Part shown: piece after piece, positions 1-9,019 of the stretch | How the letters are laid out: each line of letters starts with the position of its first letter | Position numbering within the stretch: position 1 is the stretch's first letter | Assembly (NCBI GenBank): GCA_938086785.1 | Contig: CALKCM010000004.1 | Coordinates: 99,815-163,814, forward strand | Direction: 5' to 3' | From: an uncultured Bacteroidia bacterium | GTDB taxonomy: Bacteria; Bacteroidota; Bacteroidia; NS11-12g; UBA955 | DNA length: 64,000 nt | Notes under the pieces: generated by a model | Databases searched by the model: none | The model's input: only the letters and a program-made list of their open reading frames with translations | What the model was told of the DNA's origin: nothing | Translations under genes and position numbers: made by a program

Positions 1-97
1 GATTTGTGAAAACTGGATTAAAGATGATGTTATCTTTAATGAAAAAATCGTGAATCTGGGTTTCCCTTTGACTTATTTTCATGCTTTAGATGTTTGA
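1..97 (+). CDS. C-terminal end of an unidentified protein (5' partial)
   Basis: An open frame enters from the left edge and ends with TGA at 95-97. Only 31 residues are visible; they finish with YFHALDV. This is too little to name the family. The next gene starts 35 bases later on the same strand, so it may head the barstar-ppx operon. The visible tail does not look like the C-terminus of barnase-type ribonucleases, although a barstar-like gene follows. Confidence 0.5.
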   Translation, partial: ICENWIKDDVIFNEKIVNLGFPLTYFHALDV

Positions 98-132
98 AAA
101 ACAGATGAGTAAAATGAAAAAGGGCACTTGGA

Positions 133-528
133 ATGCTAAGGATATCAAAAAAAATAAACGAGATTGACGCTGCTAGTCAAACACAATTGGTGCTTAACGG
201 TGCCATCTTTAACGACATGACAGAGGTTCATAAGTACCTAAAACAGGAGCTCTCATTTGAGAGTTCTTATAAAGGTGATTTGGATATCTTGTTTGATGAT
301 CTTTGCAATCTTCCTGAGGATAAATGTCCTCTACAAATCATAATTAAAAATGTCATAAATTTTTTAACGATTCCTGAGGAGAAAGAAGAATTCTTTTGTT
401 TGCTTAATGATGTTCAGGAAACCTGGTCTGATGTGATGAATGAGGATTTTTTTACGGTCATCATAGAAGATTTTGAGAAGAGTCAAGATTTTTTTGATAT
501 GTTATTTATTAAAACTGAGCGAATATGA
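133..528 (+). CDS. Barstar-like (barnase inhibitor family) protein
   Basis: This 131-residue acidic protein resembles the barstar fold: a first strand with an LNGAIF core, a helix, then the segment YKGDLDILFDDL at about residues 46-57, which matches the YGxNLDALxDxL signature of barstars, followed by a hydrophobic strand (LQIIIKNV). Barstars bind and block barnase-type RNases in the cytoplasm, and many bacterial homologues have no known partner. The C-terminal 50 residues are rich in Glu, Asp and Phe. The gene overlaps the following ppx gene by four bases (ATGA), so the two are probably translationally coupled. I see no ribonuclease gene beside it. The family call rests on one motif and the overall length; a generic acidic protein remains possible. 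Confidence 0.55.
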   Translation: MLRISKKINEIDAASQTQLVLNGAIFNDMTEVHKYLKQELSFESSYKGDLDILFDDLCNLPEDKCPLQIIIKNVINFLTIPEEKEEFFCLLNDVQETWSDVMNEDFFTVIIEDFEKSQDFFDMLFIKTERI

Positions 529-1412
529 AATTTGCAGCTATTGATATCGGTAGCAATGCTATTCGGCTTGCTATTACAAGACCTTTAAGAGAGGATAGCA
601 GAGATACTCAATTTAAAATGATAGAATTTACACGTTTGCCATTAAGGCTTGGGGATGATGTGTTTAATAAAAATCAAATTGGCAAGAAAAAGGCGGAACT
701 TTTATCCAAATCTATGCAGGCTTTTGCGCTTTTAATGGATGTTTACAATGTAGATTATTATAGAGCATGTGCAACAAGCGCCATGCGAGATGCTCAGAAT
801 AGTTCAGAGATAATTAAAAATATTCAAAAGCAAACAGGGATAAAAATTACGGTTATACCCGGGAAGGAAGAAAGTAGGCTGATACAATTAGCTGTTTTGG
901 AAAAAATTCCTCGCAAACATCATCTCCTTCATATTGACGTAGGTGGAGGTAGCACTGAATTAGCTTACTTAAAAAATGGAAAGGTAAGGCAATACGAGAG
1001 TTTTAATATAGGTACAGTGCGCATAAGAGAAGGAAAAGTCAAAGATTCAGAACAACAGCGAATGAAAAAATGGTTAAAAGAGCTAAAGAAAGAAACCAGC
1101 GACGAATTTCAAGCTATCGGAACGGGAGGGAATATTGTAAAAATAAACCAGCTTAGTGGAGTAAAAACGAATGAGTTTAATCACTACAAAGATTTTCAAT
1201 CAACATTAAAAATGATCAAGTCCATGACCAAGCATGATAGGGTTTACGAGTTAAAGTTAAATCCCGATAGAGCTGAGGTTATTGAATATGCCGGAAATAT
1301 TGTGTGGAATATTTTAAAGATTTGCAATATTCAAGAAATAATGGCACCAAATGTGGGTCTAAGAGACGGGATTATTCGCGATCTTTGGAATAATTACTAC
1401 GAATCAAAATAA
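525..1412 (+). CDS. Ppx/GppA family exopolyphosphatase
   Basis: This 295-residue protein has the actin-like fold of Ppx/GppA phosphatases, which remove phosphate from polyphosphate or from pppGpp. The phosphate-binding loops are visible as AIDIGSNAIRL (residues 5-15) and DVGGGSTELAY (about 138-148). The general-base glutamate lies in GKEESRL near residue 115. At about 300 residues it is the short two-domain form common in Bacteroidota, without the C-terminal HD domain of long Ppx proteins. It overlaps the barstar-like gene by four bases and converges on der with only five bases between the stop codons. Sequence alone does not separate polyphosphate from pppGpp as substrate. Confidence 0.88.
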   Translation: MKFAAIDIGSNAIRLAITRPLREDSRDTQFKMIEFTRLPLRLGDDVFNKNQIGKKKAELLSKSMQAFALLMDVYNVDYYRACATSAMRDAQNSSEIIKNIQKQTGIKITVIPGKEESRLIQLAVLEKIPRKHHLLHIDVGGGSTELAYLKNGKVRQYESFNIGTVRIREGKVKDSEQQRMKKWLKELKKETSDEFQAIGTGGNIVKINQLSGVKTNEFNHYKDFQSTLKMIKSMTKHDRVYELKLNPDRAEVIEYAGNIVWNILKICNIQEIMAPNVGLRDGIIRDLWNNYYESK

Positions 1413-1417
1413 GCCAA

Positions 1418-2734
1418 TTAGCTTTTCTTTCGGAAGAAAAGAGTGATGGGTATCCCATTAAAATCGAACTCCTCACGCAATTGGTTTTCTAAAAATCGAG
1501 TATAGCTTTCAGCAACGTACTGCGGCAAATTACAGAATAAAGCAAAGCATACCTTTTTCGTAGGTAATTGTGTAATGTATTTTATGCGTACAAATTTCCC
1601 TTTTCTACTTGGAGGTGGGGTTGTTTCTATAATTGGCAGCAAGTAATTATTTAGTTTATTCGTGCTAATTTTAACGGTCATATTATCATGTACCTTCATG
1701 ATTGTTTCCATGGCCTGGAAAATTCGTTGCTTATTGAGAGCAGAAATAAACATGATTGGATAATCTACAAATGGGGCAGTTTTCTCTCTAATAAAATCCT
1801 CCACATCTCTATGAGTGTTAGTTTGTTTCTCTACCAAATCCCACTTATTAACCAAAACAACAATTCCTTTTCCCTGTCGATGAGCCAGCCAAAACAGGTT
1901 TAAATCTTGCGACTCCATACCAAGTTCAGCATCGAGTAATATGACAACTACGTCACTGTTTTCCAGCGCTTTAACACTTCTCATGACTGAGTAAAATTCA
2001 ATGTTTTCATGAACCTTACTTTTCTTTCGTATACCTGCGGTATCAACTAATACAAGTTCTTTTCCATAGGCATTATAAACCGTGTCAATACTATCTCGGG
2101 TAGTACCTGCTATATCCGTTACAATGTTTCTTTCCTCTCCAATAAGGGCATTTATAAAGGAGCTTTTACCCACGTTTGGTCTTCCCACAATCGCGATCTT
2201 AGGTAAATGACTCGTTGTATCCTCAAACGGTTTTAATTCCTTTAATTCCTCAACTACTTTATCTAACAACTCACCTGTTCCGGCGCCGCTTGCGCTACTT
2301 ATGTCAAAAAGCTCATCAAAACCTAATTGGTAAAAAGTAGAACTTTGAAAGCGTAAGGTGTCATTATCTACCTTATTCACGACCATAATAACTGGTTTTT
2401 TTGTTCTTCTAAGAATATTGGCAAATTCTTGATCCAAAGGATGTATTTCTGAAATAGCATCTACTACAAATAGTAAAACAGAAGCCTCCTCCATGGCAAT
2501 GTGAACTTGCTCTCGTATAGCTTTCTCGAAAATATCTGTACTATCAGGAACAAAGCCACCCGTATCTATTACGGTAAACTCCATCCCATTCCAATCGCTT
2601 ACGCCATAATGCCTATCGCGAGTTACCCCACTGTGATCATCAACAATAGCCTTTCGCCTTCCAGTTAATCGGTTAAATAGGGTACTTTTCCCTACGTTCG
2701 GTCTACCAACAATGGCAACGATACGGTTTTCCAT
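1418..2734 (-). CDS. der: Ribosome-associated GTPase Der (EngA)
   Basis: This 438-residue protein has two GTPase domains in tandem followed by a KH-like domain, the architecture unique to Der, which acts in assembly of the 50S ribosomal subunit. P-loops GRPNVGKST occur at about residues 10-18 and 183-191. Switch II DTGG and DTAG and the NKVD and NKWD guanine-specificity motifs are all intact. The C-terminal domain carries the usual PPPSRKGKFVRIKY stretch. The ATG lies 12 bases after the G of a TACCTTTG promoter box on the minus strand, which supports this start and a very short leader. The subtilase gene lies 188 bases upstream on the same strand. Confidence 0.97.
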   Translation of the reverse strand: MENRIVAIVGRPNVGKSTLFNRLTGRRKAIVDDHSGVTRDRHYGVSDWNGMEFTVIDTGGFVPDSTDIFEKAIREQVHIAMEEASVLLFVVDAISEIHPLDQEFANILRRTKKPVIMVVNKVDNDTLRFQSSTFYQLGFDELFDISSASGAGTGELLDKVVEELKELKPFEDTTSHLPKIAIVGRPNVGKSSFINALIGEERNIVTDIAGTTRDSIDTVYNAYGKELVLVDTAGIRKKSKVHENIEFYSVMRSVKALENSDVVVILLDAELGMESQDLNLFWLAHRQGKGIVVLVNKWDLVEKQTNTHRDVEDFIREKTAPFVDYPIMFISALNKQRIFQAMETIMKVHDNMTVKISTNKLNNYLLPIIETTPPPSRKGKFVRIKYITQLPTKKVCFALFCNLPQYVAESYTRFLENQLREEFDFNGIPITLFFRKKS

Positions 2735-2745
2735 AATTTTGGCTG

Positions 2746-2753
2746 CAAAGGTA
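2746..2753 (-). promoter_or_regulatory. TAnnTTTG -7 box for der
   Basis: On the minus strand this reads TACCTTTG and is followed by CAGCC. It ends 11 bases before the der ATG, so the 5' leader should be only a few bases long. Confidence 0.65.
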
Positions 2754-2922
2754 GTTCTTTTGCCATTCTTCTAAACAAACTCTTGCGGATATTGTATTTT
2801 GATTTTTTAACTCAAAAAAAGGATTTGAATTTCTTAGGATATCCTTAGTGTTACTTCGTAAAAAGAGCTTCCTCAGAACAAGTATTATTTAGTTTGAAGG
2901 ATTGAATAAAACATATCCTAAA

Positions 2923-4974
2923 CTAAGGATTGATAATCACAGAATACACCCTTGTCTTGCTATCTTTAATGCGAATAAAATAGAGTCCCGGCGAAATTTT
3001 AGAGAGATCCAGTGCTGTTGATCTTCCTATTTGCCCAATCGCTAATTTTTGCCCAGTTCTAGCGTAAATTTCCGCATCATAAATATTCCCATTAATCCCC
3101 GTATAATAGAGGATAGATTGGGTTGGGTTAGGAAAAACGATAAAAGATTCCGAGGCGGGTAGTTTCATGCTTTCGGCCTCTAAAACTGCTTGATACGCAT
3201 TTACTTTCCCCCATCCCCATGTAAAACTGCCGGTATCGGGGATAACACCCGTGCGATTATCGGTTCTTGCGGTAGTTTTTAAAATTTCTTTAATTTGTTT
3301 GGCACTTAGCCTAGGGTTTGCTTGAAGCATTAACGCAACAACACCTGCTGTCGCTGGGCTGCTCATCGAAGTGCCAGAAAAACGAGAAAACGGATAATCT
3401 TTTCCCTTAAAAGATGCATTTTCAAGCAATGTAAAACCACGGCTTGTAAACGAAGAAACAGAAGAAGCCACATTGACTCCTGGCGCCGAAATATCCGGTT
3501 TTAAGCGGCCATCTAAAGTAGGCCCTATACTACTAAATGAAGCAATTTGACCTCCTATTATATTGCCGTTTGGAGCTTTAAACTCAGAACTATGAGCTGC
3601 TACTGAAATAGCAGATTTAGTACAGGCAGGTTCGCCAATACCATATAAATTATCTCCACCCACCCATCCTGGCTTCCACGCCGTTAAGGGCAAACCCCAA
3701 TTGCCTACATCATTGTTAAGTTCAACCACATTCCAATAATGCACAGCGCCGCTGCTTGCATACGATTTAAGCACCACATGCAATTGTGTATTTGTGTTTT
3801 TTACGCGAAGTCGCATGTGCGGTCTTTGGTTTAGAGAGAATGATTCAACTGTTTTTATATTATAAAATACGGTATCCGTACCAACCAAAATAAAAGATTC
3901 TGTATAATTTTCGGTGCCCAAAGTAGAAAAGGATGGACTTTCTGCCACTAAAGTTTTTGTATTGTCATATACCTCAAAAGAACTGCTAAAGGTATTTTCA
4001 GGCTCTCCCCACATCGTAATGCTTTGTCCCCACATTTCAGCATGTGAACTGTAAGGGTAAAATCCTACATGGCTTCGCATGGTATCCGCCTTAAAAACAT
4101 TTTTGATATGGAACATCTCATCTCCGTTATTTCCGCCAGAAGTAATAAAGACTACCCCTTGCTCTGAGTATTGATCTATGGCTTGACTCAGTAAAGATGT
4201 GCCATCGAGCGTTCCTAAGTGATAAAGCCCCCAACTCATATTTACAACCAAAGGCTTATTGTGAAAATCAGCTTGTTTTTTCATCCATGCAAAAGCATCT
4301 AAAACAGCCGCTTCATCTACTAAGAAAGTGACGAATAAAAAATTAGCTTCAAAGGCCACACCTCTATGTTCTGTTCCGGCACCGCTCCCGCCAGCAATTC
4401 CGGCAACATGACTTCCATGGGTTGCGTACTGATAAATATTAAAGGTATCTTTCTCTGCAGCAAATAGTTCCGTTTCACCAGAATATTCTGTCCCGTAAGA
4501 ATATCCATCTGGATGAGGCCCCGAAGTTTTAAATTGATCCCAGGCCGCCAATATTCGTGTATGCTCAAGTGCCGTATCGTAGAACATAGGATGGGTATAG
4601 TCAAAGCCCCAGTCAGTAATTCCAATAATTACATCTTTCCCTGAATATCCTTGCATGAGACCATGTTGTTTATAAACAGAATCCGCCCTTAAATCAGAGG
4701 TAACCCTAGCTAAATTAGGACTAATTTTAGATGCCTTTTTTACGTATTCAATGCCGGGATGATTTTTAAGGAATTCAGACCGGTCTGTATGGCTTCTCAA
4801 GGTTATTATGTTTCCCACTCTTGAGCCTATTTCAATGCCCTTCTTTTGCAAAGATTGGACATTGAAACATTCGTTGACCAAAGCAATTGCCGAAAATGAA
4901 GGGTCTACAGGAGCTTGAGAAAAGGATCTGTAAAAAACACTAATACAAAAAAAGAGAGTAAACAACTTCCGCAT
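2923..4974 (-). CDS. Secreted S8 (subtilisin-like) peptidase with T9SS sorting domain
   Basis: From the ATG at 4974 the protein has 683 residues. It starts with a signal peptide (RKLFTLFFCISVFYRSFSQA) and has a complete Asp-His-Ser triad: D121 in ITDWGFD, H186 in THGSHVAG and S536 in GTSMSSP. A roughly 200-residue insert lies between the His and Ser regions (about residues 280-450). The last 75 residues form a type A T9SS C-terminal domain: FPNP, a TGQKL turn, LDLSKISPGLYFIRI, ending YSVIINP. It is therefore predicted to be exported by Sec, moved across the outer membrane by T9SS and attached or released outside. An upstream in-frame start at 4995 is rejected because it would lie inside the promoter box TACCTTCG. 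Confidence 0.9.
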   Translation of the reverse strand: MRKLFTLFFCISVFYRSFSQAPVDPSFSAIALVNECFNVQSLQKKGIEIGSRVGNIITLRSHTDRSEFLKNHPGIEYVKKASKISPNLARVTSDLRADSVYKQHGLMQGYSGKDVIIGITDWGFDYTHPMFYDTALEHTRILAAWDQFKTSGPHPDGYSYGTEYSGETELFAAEKDTFNIYQYATHGSHVAGIAGGSGAGTEHRGVAFEANFLFVTFLVDEAAVLDAFAWMKKQADFHNKPLVVNMSWGLYHLGTLDGTSLLSQAIDQYSEQGVVFITSGGNNGDEMFHIKNVFKADTMRSHVGFYPYSSHAEMWGQSITMWGEPENTFSSSFEVYDNTKTLVAESPSFSTLGTENYTESFILVGTDTVFYNIKTVESFSLNQRPHMRLRVKNTNTQLHVVLKSYASSGAVHYWNVVELNNDVGNWGLPLTAWKPGWVGGDNLYGIGEPACTKSAISVAAHSSEFKAPNGNIIGGQIASFSSIGPTLDGRLKPDISAPGVNVASSVSSFTSRGFTLLENASFKGKDYPFSRFSGTSMSSPATAGVVALMLQANPRLSAKQIKEILKTTARTDNRTGVIPDTGSFTWGWGKVNAYQAVLEAESMKLPASESFIVFPNPTQSILYYTGINGNIYDAEIYARTGQKLAIGQIGRSTALDLSKISPGLYFIRIKDSKTRVYSVIINP

Positions 4975-4981
4975 TTCGACT

Positions 4982-4989
4982 CGAAGGTA
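4982..4989 (-). promoter_or_regulatory. TAnnTTCG-type -7 box for the T9SS subtilase
   Basis: The minus strand reads TACCTTCG, a one-base variant of TAnnTTTG. Its last base is seven bases before the ATG at 4974, placing transcription start almost at the start codon. Confidence 0.5.
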
Positions 4990-5180
4990 CAACAATTTAG
5001 GCCTCAGAAACGATTGATTTGTGGAGTTCAGATGAGCTAAAACTTCACATAGTATTATAGGGATATGATTTTTTAAATAGTTCAGTACAATTCTATTTTT
5101 TCACAGCCTTAGAGGAATTCCATTTATAGTTGGTTCCAAGCTAAAAATCTGCGAATTCGTCATTCATCAAATTATAGCCA

Positions 5181-5188
5181 TAAATTTG
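5181..5188 (+). promoter_or_regulatory. TAnnTTTG -7 box for folA, leaderless spacing
   Basis: TAAATTTG is followed by only four bases (CCCT) before the GTG start of folA. Transcription should begin at or next to the start codon. Confidence 0.6.
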
Positions 5189-5192
5189 CCCT

Positions 5193-5678
5193 GTGTCAAA
5201 TCCAATAATTAGTCTAATTGTAGCTCATGGAGAAAACTTCGAAATAGGGGCAAAGAATGATTTGATGTGGCACTTGCCAGATGATTTTAGATGGTTTGTG
5301 AAACACACCAAAGGAAAGCCCATTATTATGGGGCGCAACACTATGGAGAGTTTGCCTGGTCCCTTGAAAAATAGAACCAACATTGTACTTACTTCTAAAG
5401 AGCACCTGCCCGAGGGCTTTGTGCCGGTGAAAAGTATGGAGGAAGCAATTGAAAAGGCGGGCTCAGTAGAAGAAGTAATGATTATTGGTGGAGGGCAAGT
5501 ATATGAAAGAATGCTTCCTAAGGCGCACCGACTTTACATAACTAAAGTAGAGGCCAAATTTGATCAAGCGGATACCTTTTTCCCGAAATATGAGACCTTT
5601 AAAAACACATTTAGATCGTCCCATAGCACAGATGACAAACATAAATATAGTTTTGAATTTCAGATTTGGGAAAAGTAA
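5193..5678 (+). CDS. folA: Dihydrofolate reductase
   Basis: This 161-residue protein has the full length and motifs of type I DHFR, which reduces dihydrofolate to tetrahydrofolate with NADPH. Visible are ISLIVAHGENFEIG (strand A and the Met20 loop region), LPDDFRWF with the substrate-binding acid at D31, the NADPH-binding stretch GRNTMESLPGPLKNR, and MIIGGGQVYERML. The GTG start is the only one possible: a stop lies in frame 12 bases upstream and family members begin just here. The promoter box ends four bases before it. The gene overlaps the following barrel protein by 13 bases. folP and a pabA-type gene occur elsewhere in the window, so much of folate synthesis is nearby but not in one operon. 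Confidence 0.96.
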   Translation: MSNPIISLIVAHGENFEIGAKNDLMWHLPDDFRWFVKHTKGKPIIMGRNTMESLPGPLKNRTNIVLTSKEHLPEGFVPVKSMEEAIEKAGSVEEVMIIGGGQVYERMLPKAHRLYITKVEAKFDQADTFFPKYETFKNTFRSSHSTDDKHKYSFEFQIWEK

Positions 5679-7021
5679 AGTTAGTCTTTTGGTTTCTTCT
5701 TTTTTTTCTGGCTTATAATACTGCCCAGGCTCAAGCAGTTATAAAAAAAATTGATTACACCAATATTGAACAAACAAAAATTAGGGTAATTGAGAGAGAA
5801 ATGCCCTTTGCATTGGGTGATACCTTGCTAGATATTCAGCGCACTCTTTACGAGTTTGAGAATAGAATTGTTTCTCTTGGGCTGTTTACTCAGGTAGATC
5901 TTGGCATGGTCAATGATTCTACCCTTCGGGTTAAAGCATTAGAAAAAGTTTATGTTTGGGGCTTGCCTAAATTTAGCTTAGCAGATCCAAATTTTTCGCA
6001 ATGGCTGCAAACCAAAGACATAAAGCGAATTGCACTAGGCGCCGATTTATTTGCGACAAACCTGAGAGGCTTAAAAAACCAAATAACAATTTCGGGATTG
6101 ATTGGATTTAATTCTTATGCTACCATCTTGTATGAGAAAGTACCCCAGGGCAGGGAGTGGAATCATGGTTTTTTTGTGAAGGCAGGTGCGGGTTTTAGGT
6201 CACAACAGAAAATAGGCATTACCAACGATAAACTGGTTTGGAAAAATGGAACCAACCCCTATTTGAGATATCAGAAAGTAGGTGCAGGTCTAAATTGGCG
6301 GAAGGGACTTTATAGCACCATAGGAATACAGGCAAATACTGAGTTTATAAAGATTACTCCCAATGGTTCTCCAAATACCCTCTTTACTCAAGAGGATAGT
6401 GCCCTTAATTATTACGGATTTACAGCCCACTACACACTAGATAATCGAGTGCAGCAGCATTTTCCAGTGGCTGGATTCTACTTTAATTCTAAAATACATT
6501 TAAAAAAAATAATTGGAAATCACACTTCTTGGACTGTTCCAGAAGTTAATATAAAGGCAAATAAATACATAAGCATACATGAAAAGTGGATTTTGAAAGC
6601 GGGCTTGATCGGAACCTATCAATTAAGGGAAAGTCCTTTTTATTATTCCACTGGTTTGGGTTTGGATAGAGATTATATCAGGGGATATGAGCCCTATACC
6701 TTCATTGGAAAAGGGTATATGTTGGGCAGAATATCGCTAGCTTATGGTTTGAAAAATAATAAGAAAGTAAAAATTACCGAAAGGAAGTGGTCCAAGAACT
6801 ATGGGACAATGCCTTTTAGCTTGTGGTGCAGTATCTTTGCAGAGAACGGACGGATAGTAGAACCCGTTTTAGTTGGAACGACATTGGCCAATAAAAATCT
6901 GTATAGTATCGGATTCAGTTTACAAGCATTGGCCTATTACACTTCTTCATTAAGAATGGATGTTGCACTAAACAGACTAAGCCAGGTGGTAGGAAACGTA
7001 TCGTTCAGAAACGCATTTTAA
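5666..7021 (+). CDS. POTRA/beta-barrel outer-membrane protein (BamA/TamA-like surface antigen family)
   Basis: This 451-residue protein starts with a signal peptide (KLVFWFLLFFLAYNTAQA). Residues about 25-90 resemble a single POTRA-like domain (KIRVIEREMPFALGDTL, then SLGLFTQVDL), and the rest is rich in alternating amphipathic strands expected of a 12-16-stranded barrel, including RDYIRGYEPYTFIGKGY, reminiscent of the RGY motif of the D15/BamA family, and a final aromatic strand ending VSFRNAF. It is smaller than BamA (five POTRAs). Likely roles are outer-membrane protein or lipid export, but the substrate is unknown. The start is TTG at 5666, which overlaps folA; no better start keeps the signal peptide. 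Confidence 0.75.
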   Translation: MGKVKLVFWFLLFFLAYNTAQAQAVIKKIDYTNIEQTKIRVIEREMPFALGDTLLDIQRTLYEFENRIVSLGLFTQVDLGMVNDSTLRVKALEKVYVWGLPKFSLADPNFSQWLQTKDIKRIALGADLFATNLRGLKNQITISGLIGFNSYATILYEKVPQGREWNHGFFVKAGAGFRSQQKIGITNDKLVWKNGTNPYLRYQKVGAGLNWRKGLYSTIGIQANTEFIKITPNGSPNTLFTQEDSALNYYGFTAHYTLDNRVQQHFPVAGFYFNSKIHLKKIIGNHTSWTVPEVNIKANKYISIHEKWILKAGLIGTYQLRESPFYYSTGLGLDRDYIRGYEPYTFIGKGYMLGRISLAYGLKNNKKVKITERKWSKNYGTMPFSLWCSIFAENGRIVEPVLVGTTLANKNLYSIGFSLQALAYYTSSLRMDVALNRLSQVVGNVSFRNAF

Positions 7022-7022
7022 A

Positions 7023-7901
7023 ATGAAAATAGCAGTTTTTACAAAAGGGATTGGGCAGGAAAATCATGAAAAGATTTTCTTTGAGCTAATTAAGGAACTT
7101 GACAAGGGGTCTCATGAGTTGTTCTCGACCGCGGAATTAGCTGAATATTATTCGAGCAAGGGCGCCGGGAGAGCGAACATAAATGTAATAAATCATTGTG
7201 ATGCAACCCACAAACCCATCGATTTCCTTATTTGTGTTGGTGGAGATGGAACTATTTTAGATGCTTTAACTATTGTTAGAGATAGCAATATACCCGTCCT
7301 TGGAATAAATACAGGTCGCTTGGGTTTCCTGGCAAATGGACAGCTAGAAGACCTTAAATTAGTCATTTCACAACTAGAGAAAGGCAACTATTCCCTAGAT
7401 TCTAGAACCTTATTGGCCGTTGAATCTTCCGATGATCTTTTTGAATACAATTATGGGTTAAACGACTTTGTTATTCATAAAAAAGAGACCAGTAGTATGA
7501 TTGTTCTTCACACCTATTTAAACGGAGAGTTTTTAAACTCCTACTGGGCGGATGGATTAATTGTAAGTACTCCAACTGGAAGTACAGGATACTCCCTAAG
7601 TTGTGGAGGTCCAATTATTTTCCCAAACTCAGAAAATTTAATCATTACGCCCATAGCTCCTCACAATTTAAATGTGAGGCCAGTTGTGGTTTCTGATAAT
7701 TATGTTATCAGCTTCGAAATTGAGGGAAGAGCCAGTAATTACATGGCAGGTCTAGACTCTAGATCTTGCTCCGTTAATAGAGAGTCTCAGATAGCAGTGA
7801 GAAAAGCGGATCATAAGGTTAATTTAGTTCGATTGCCCGACGATAATTTCATGGATACTCTGCGCAGTAAATTGCATTGGGGTTTAGATAAAAGAAATTA
7901 A
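7023..7901 (+). CDS. nadK: NAD kinase
   Basis: This 292-residue cytoplasmic enzyme phosphorylates NAD to NADP. The diagnostic GGDGTIL motif is at about residues 73-79, followed by GINTGRLGFL. The C-terminal domain carries TPTGSTGYSLSCGGP, the conserved loop that binds the adenine-ribose part of NAD. Length and motif order are those of bacterial NadK. It begins one base after the stop of the barrel protein and is followed two bases later by the secreted endonuclease/phosphatase gene, so folA-barrel-nadK-EEP-folP look like one transcript driven from 5181. Confidence 0.97.
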   Translation: MKIAVFTKGIGQENHEKIFFELIKELDKGSHELFSTAELAEYYSSKGAGRANINVINHCDATHKPIDFLICVGGDGTILDALTIVRDSNIPVLGINTGRLGFLANGQLEDLKLVISQLEKGNYSLDSRTLLAVESSDDLFEYNYGLNDFVIHKKETSSMIVLHTYLNGEFLNSYWADGLIVSTPTGSTGYSLSCGGPIIFPNSENLIITPIAPHNLNVRPVVVSDNYVISFEIEGRASNYMAGLDSRSCSVNRESQIAVRKADHKVNLVRLPDDNFMDTLRSKLHWGLDKRN

Positions 7902-7903
7902 AA

Positions 7904-9019
7904 ATGAGAAAAACAATACTGATATTACTTTTAGCAGTCTCTGTTCCGGCCTGTTCGCAGTCTGTTCCAACCATTGGTTCAGATAATGAATTGGAAATTG
8001 CCACCTGGAATATAGAATGGTTTGGAAATACGCGATCAGGACCCAGTGATGAAACGAAACAGTTCAACAACATTAAAAACGTAATTGAACGCACCCAAAT
8101 TGATGTTTGGGGTGTGCAAGAGGTTTCTTACGAAACGGCTTGGAACAATTTAACCAGCAGTTTAACCAATTATAGTGGAGTGCTCTCTACTTGGTCTCAA
8201 ACGCAAAAAACAGGCCTATTATTCAATAATAAAAAGTTTAAATTCCTTTACCAAAAGCATATCCTTGCCGTGTATGAATACGAATTTGCCAGCGGTAGAT
8301 TGCCATTAGAAGTAGCTTTAGAATATGCTCATGACAATGTGATTGATACCTGTTACTTTTTTGTATTGCACATGAAAGCAAATACCGGGAGCAGTAGCAA
8401 CAAAGCCTTGGCTTTAAGCAGAAGAAAAACAGCTGCGGATGGTTTAAAGGATTACTTAGATAAAGGATTTAAGGACAAATACTTTTTTGTTATCGGCGAT
8501 TGGAATGACGATGTAGATAAAAGCATTTATAATAACCAAAACACTCCCTTCGCACAGTTTTTAGCAGATACGGGCCGTTACTTTTTTGCGTCTAAAATTC
8601 TCACCGATGCAGGCAAGAGATCTACAGTAAATTATTCCAATGTAATTGATCATATATGTGCTTCAAAGAATTCAAAAAAAGGGTTTGAAGCCCAGAGCAA
8701 TGTTGATGTTCTACGCCTGGATAATTATATCTCAAGCTACGGTTCTACGACATCAGACCATTATCCCGTTTATCTTAAGCTAAATCCAAAGCAATGGGAA
8801 GTAGAATCAAATGCATCCACTCATACCATTGAGAATAGTGCAGATGTATTTTGGGATGGGGAACACCTAGTAATTCCTTTTAATTACAATCACCTGCAGT
8901 TTTTTGGATTGGATGGAAAAGAGCTCTCAGAAGATGTACTCCCCACCAACCAGCTTTTGATATATTCCTTTATGGCTAACAAAAGCTTATATACAGGCAA
9001 GTTCATTATTCAAAATTAA
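7904..9019 (+). CDS. Exported endonuclease/exonuclease/phosphatase family protein
   Basis: This 371-residue protein has an N-terminal export signal (MRKTILILLLAVSVPACSQS). VPAC could act as a weak lipobox, or the signal may be cut by ordinary signal peptidase. The EEP (DNase I-like) domain shows the metal-binding elements ATWNIEWFG, GVQEVS, FVIGDWNDD and a terminal SDHYPVYLK, so the active site looks complete; the substrate could be nucleic acid, phospholipid or inositol phosphate. The last 70 residues end in YTGKFIIQN, which resembles the final strand of a T9SS type A sorting domain, but the usual PNP start is missing. A lipoprotein and a T9SS cargo are competing interpretations. It overlaps folP by one base. 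Confidence 0.8.
   Translation: MRKTILILLLAVSVPACSQSVPTIGSDNELEIATWNIEWFGNTRSGPSDETKQFNNIKNVIERTQIDVWGVQEVSYETAWNNLTSSLTNYSGVLSTWSQTQKTGLLFNNKKFKFLYQKHILAVYEYEFASGRLPLEVALEYAHDNVIDTCYFFVLHMKANTGSSSNKALALSRRKTAADGLKDYLDKGFKDKYFFVIGDWNDDVDKSIYNNQNTPFAQFLADTGRYFFASKILTDAGKRSTVNYSNVIDHICASKNSKKGFEAQSNVDVLRLDNYISSYGSTTSDHYPVYLKLNPKQWEVESNASTHTIENSADVFWDGEHLVIPFNYNHLQFFGLDGKELSEDVLPTNQLLIYSFMANKSLYTGKFIIQN

Noticed and set aside
1422..1441. Hairpin CTTTTCTT / AAGAAAAG near the convergent ends of ppx and der as a terminator
   Set aside because: It lies inside the last codons of der, has only A-T rich pairs and is not followed by a T run in either direction.
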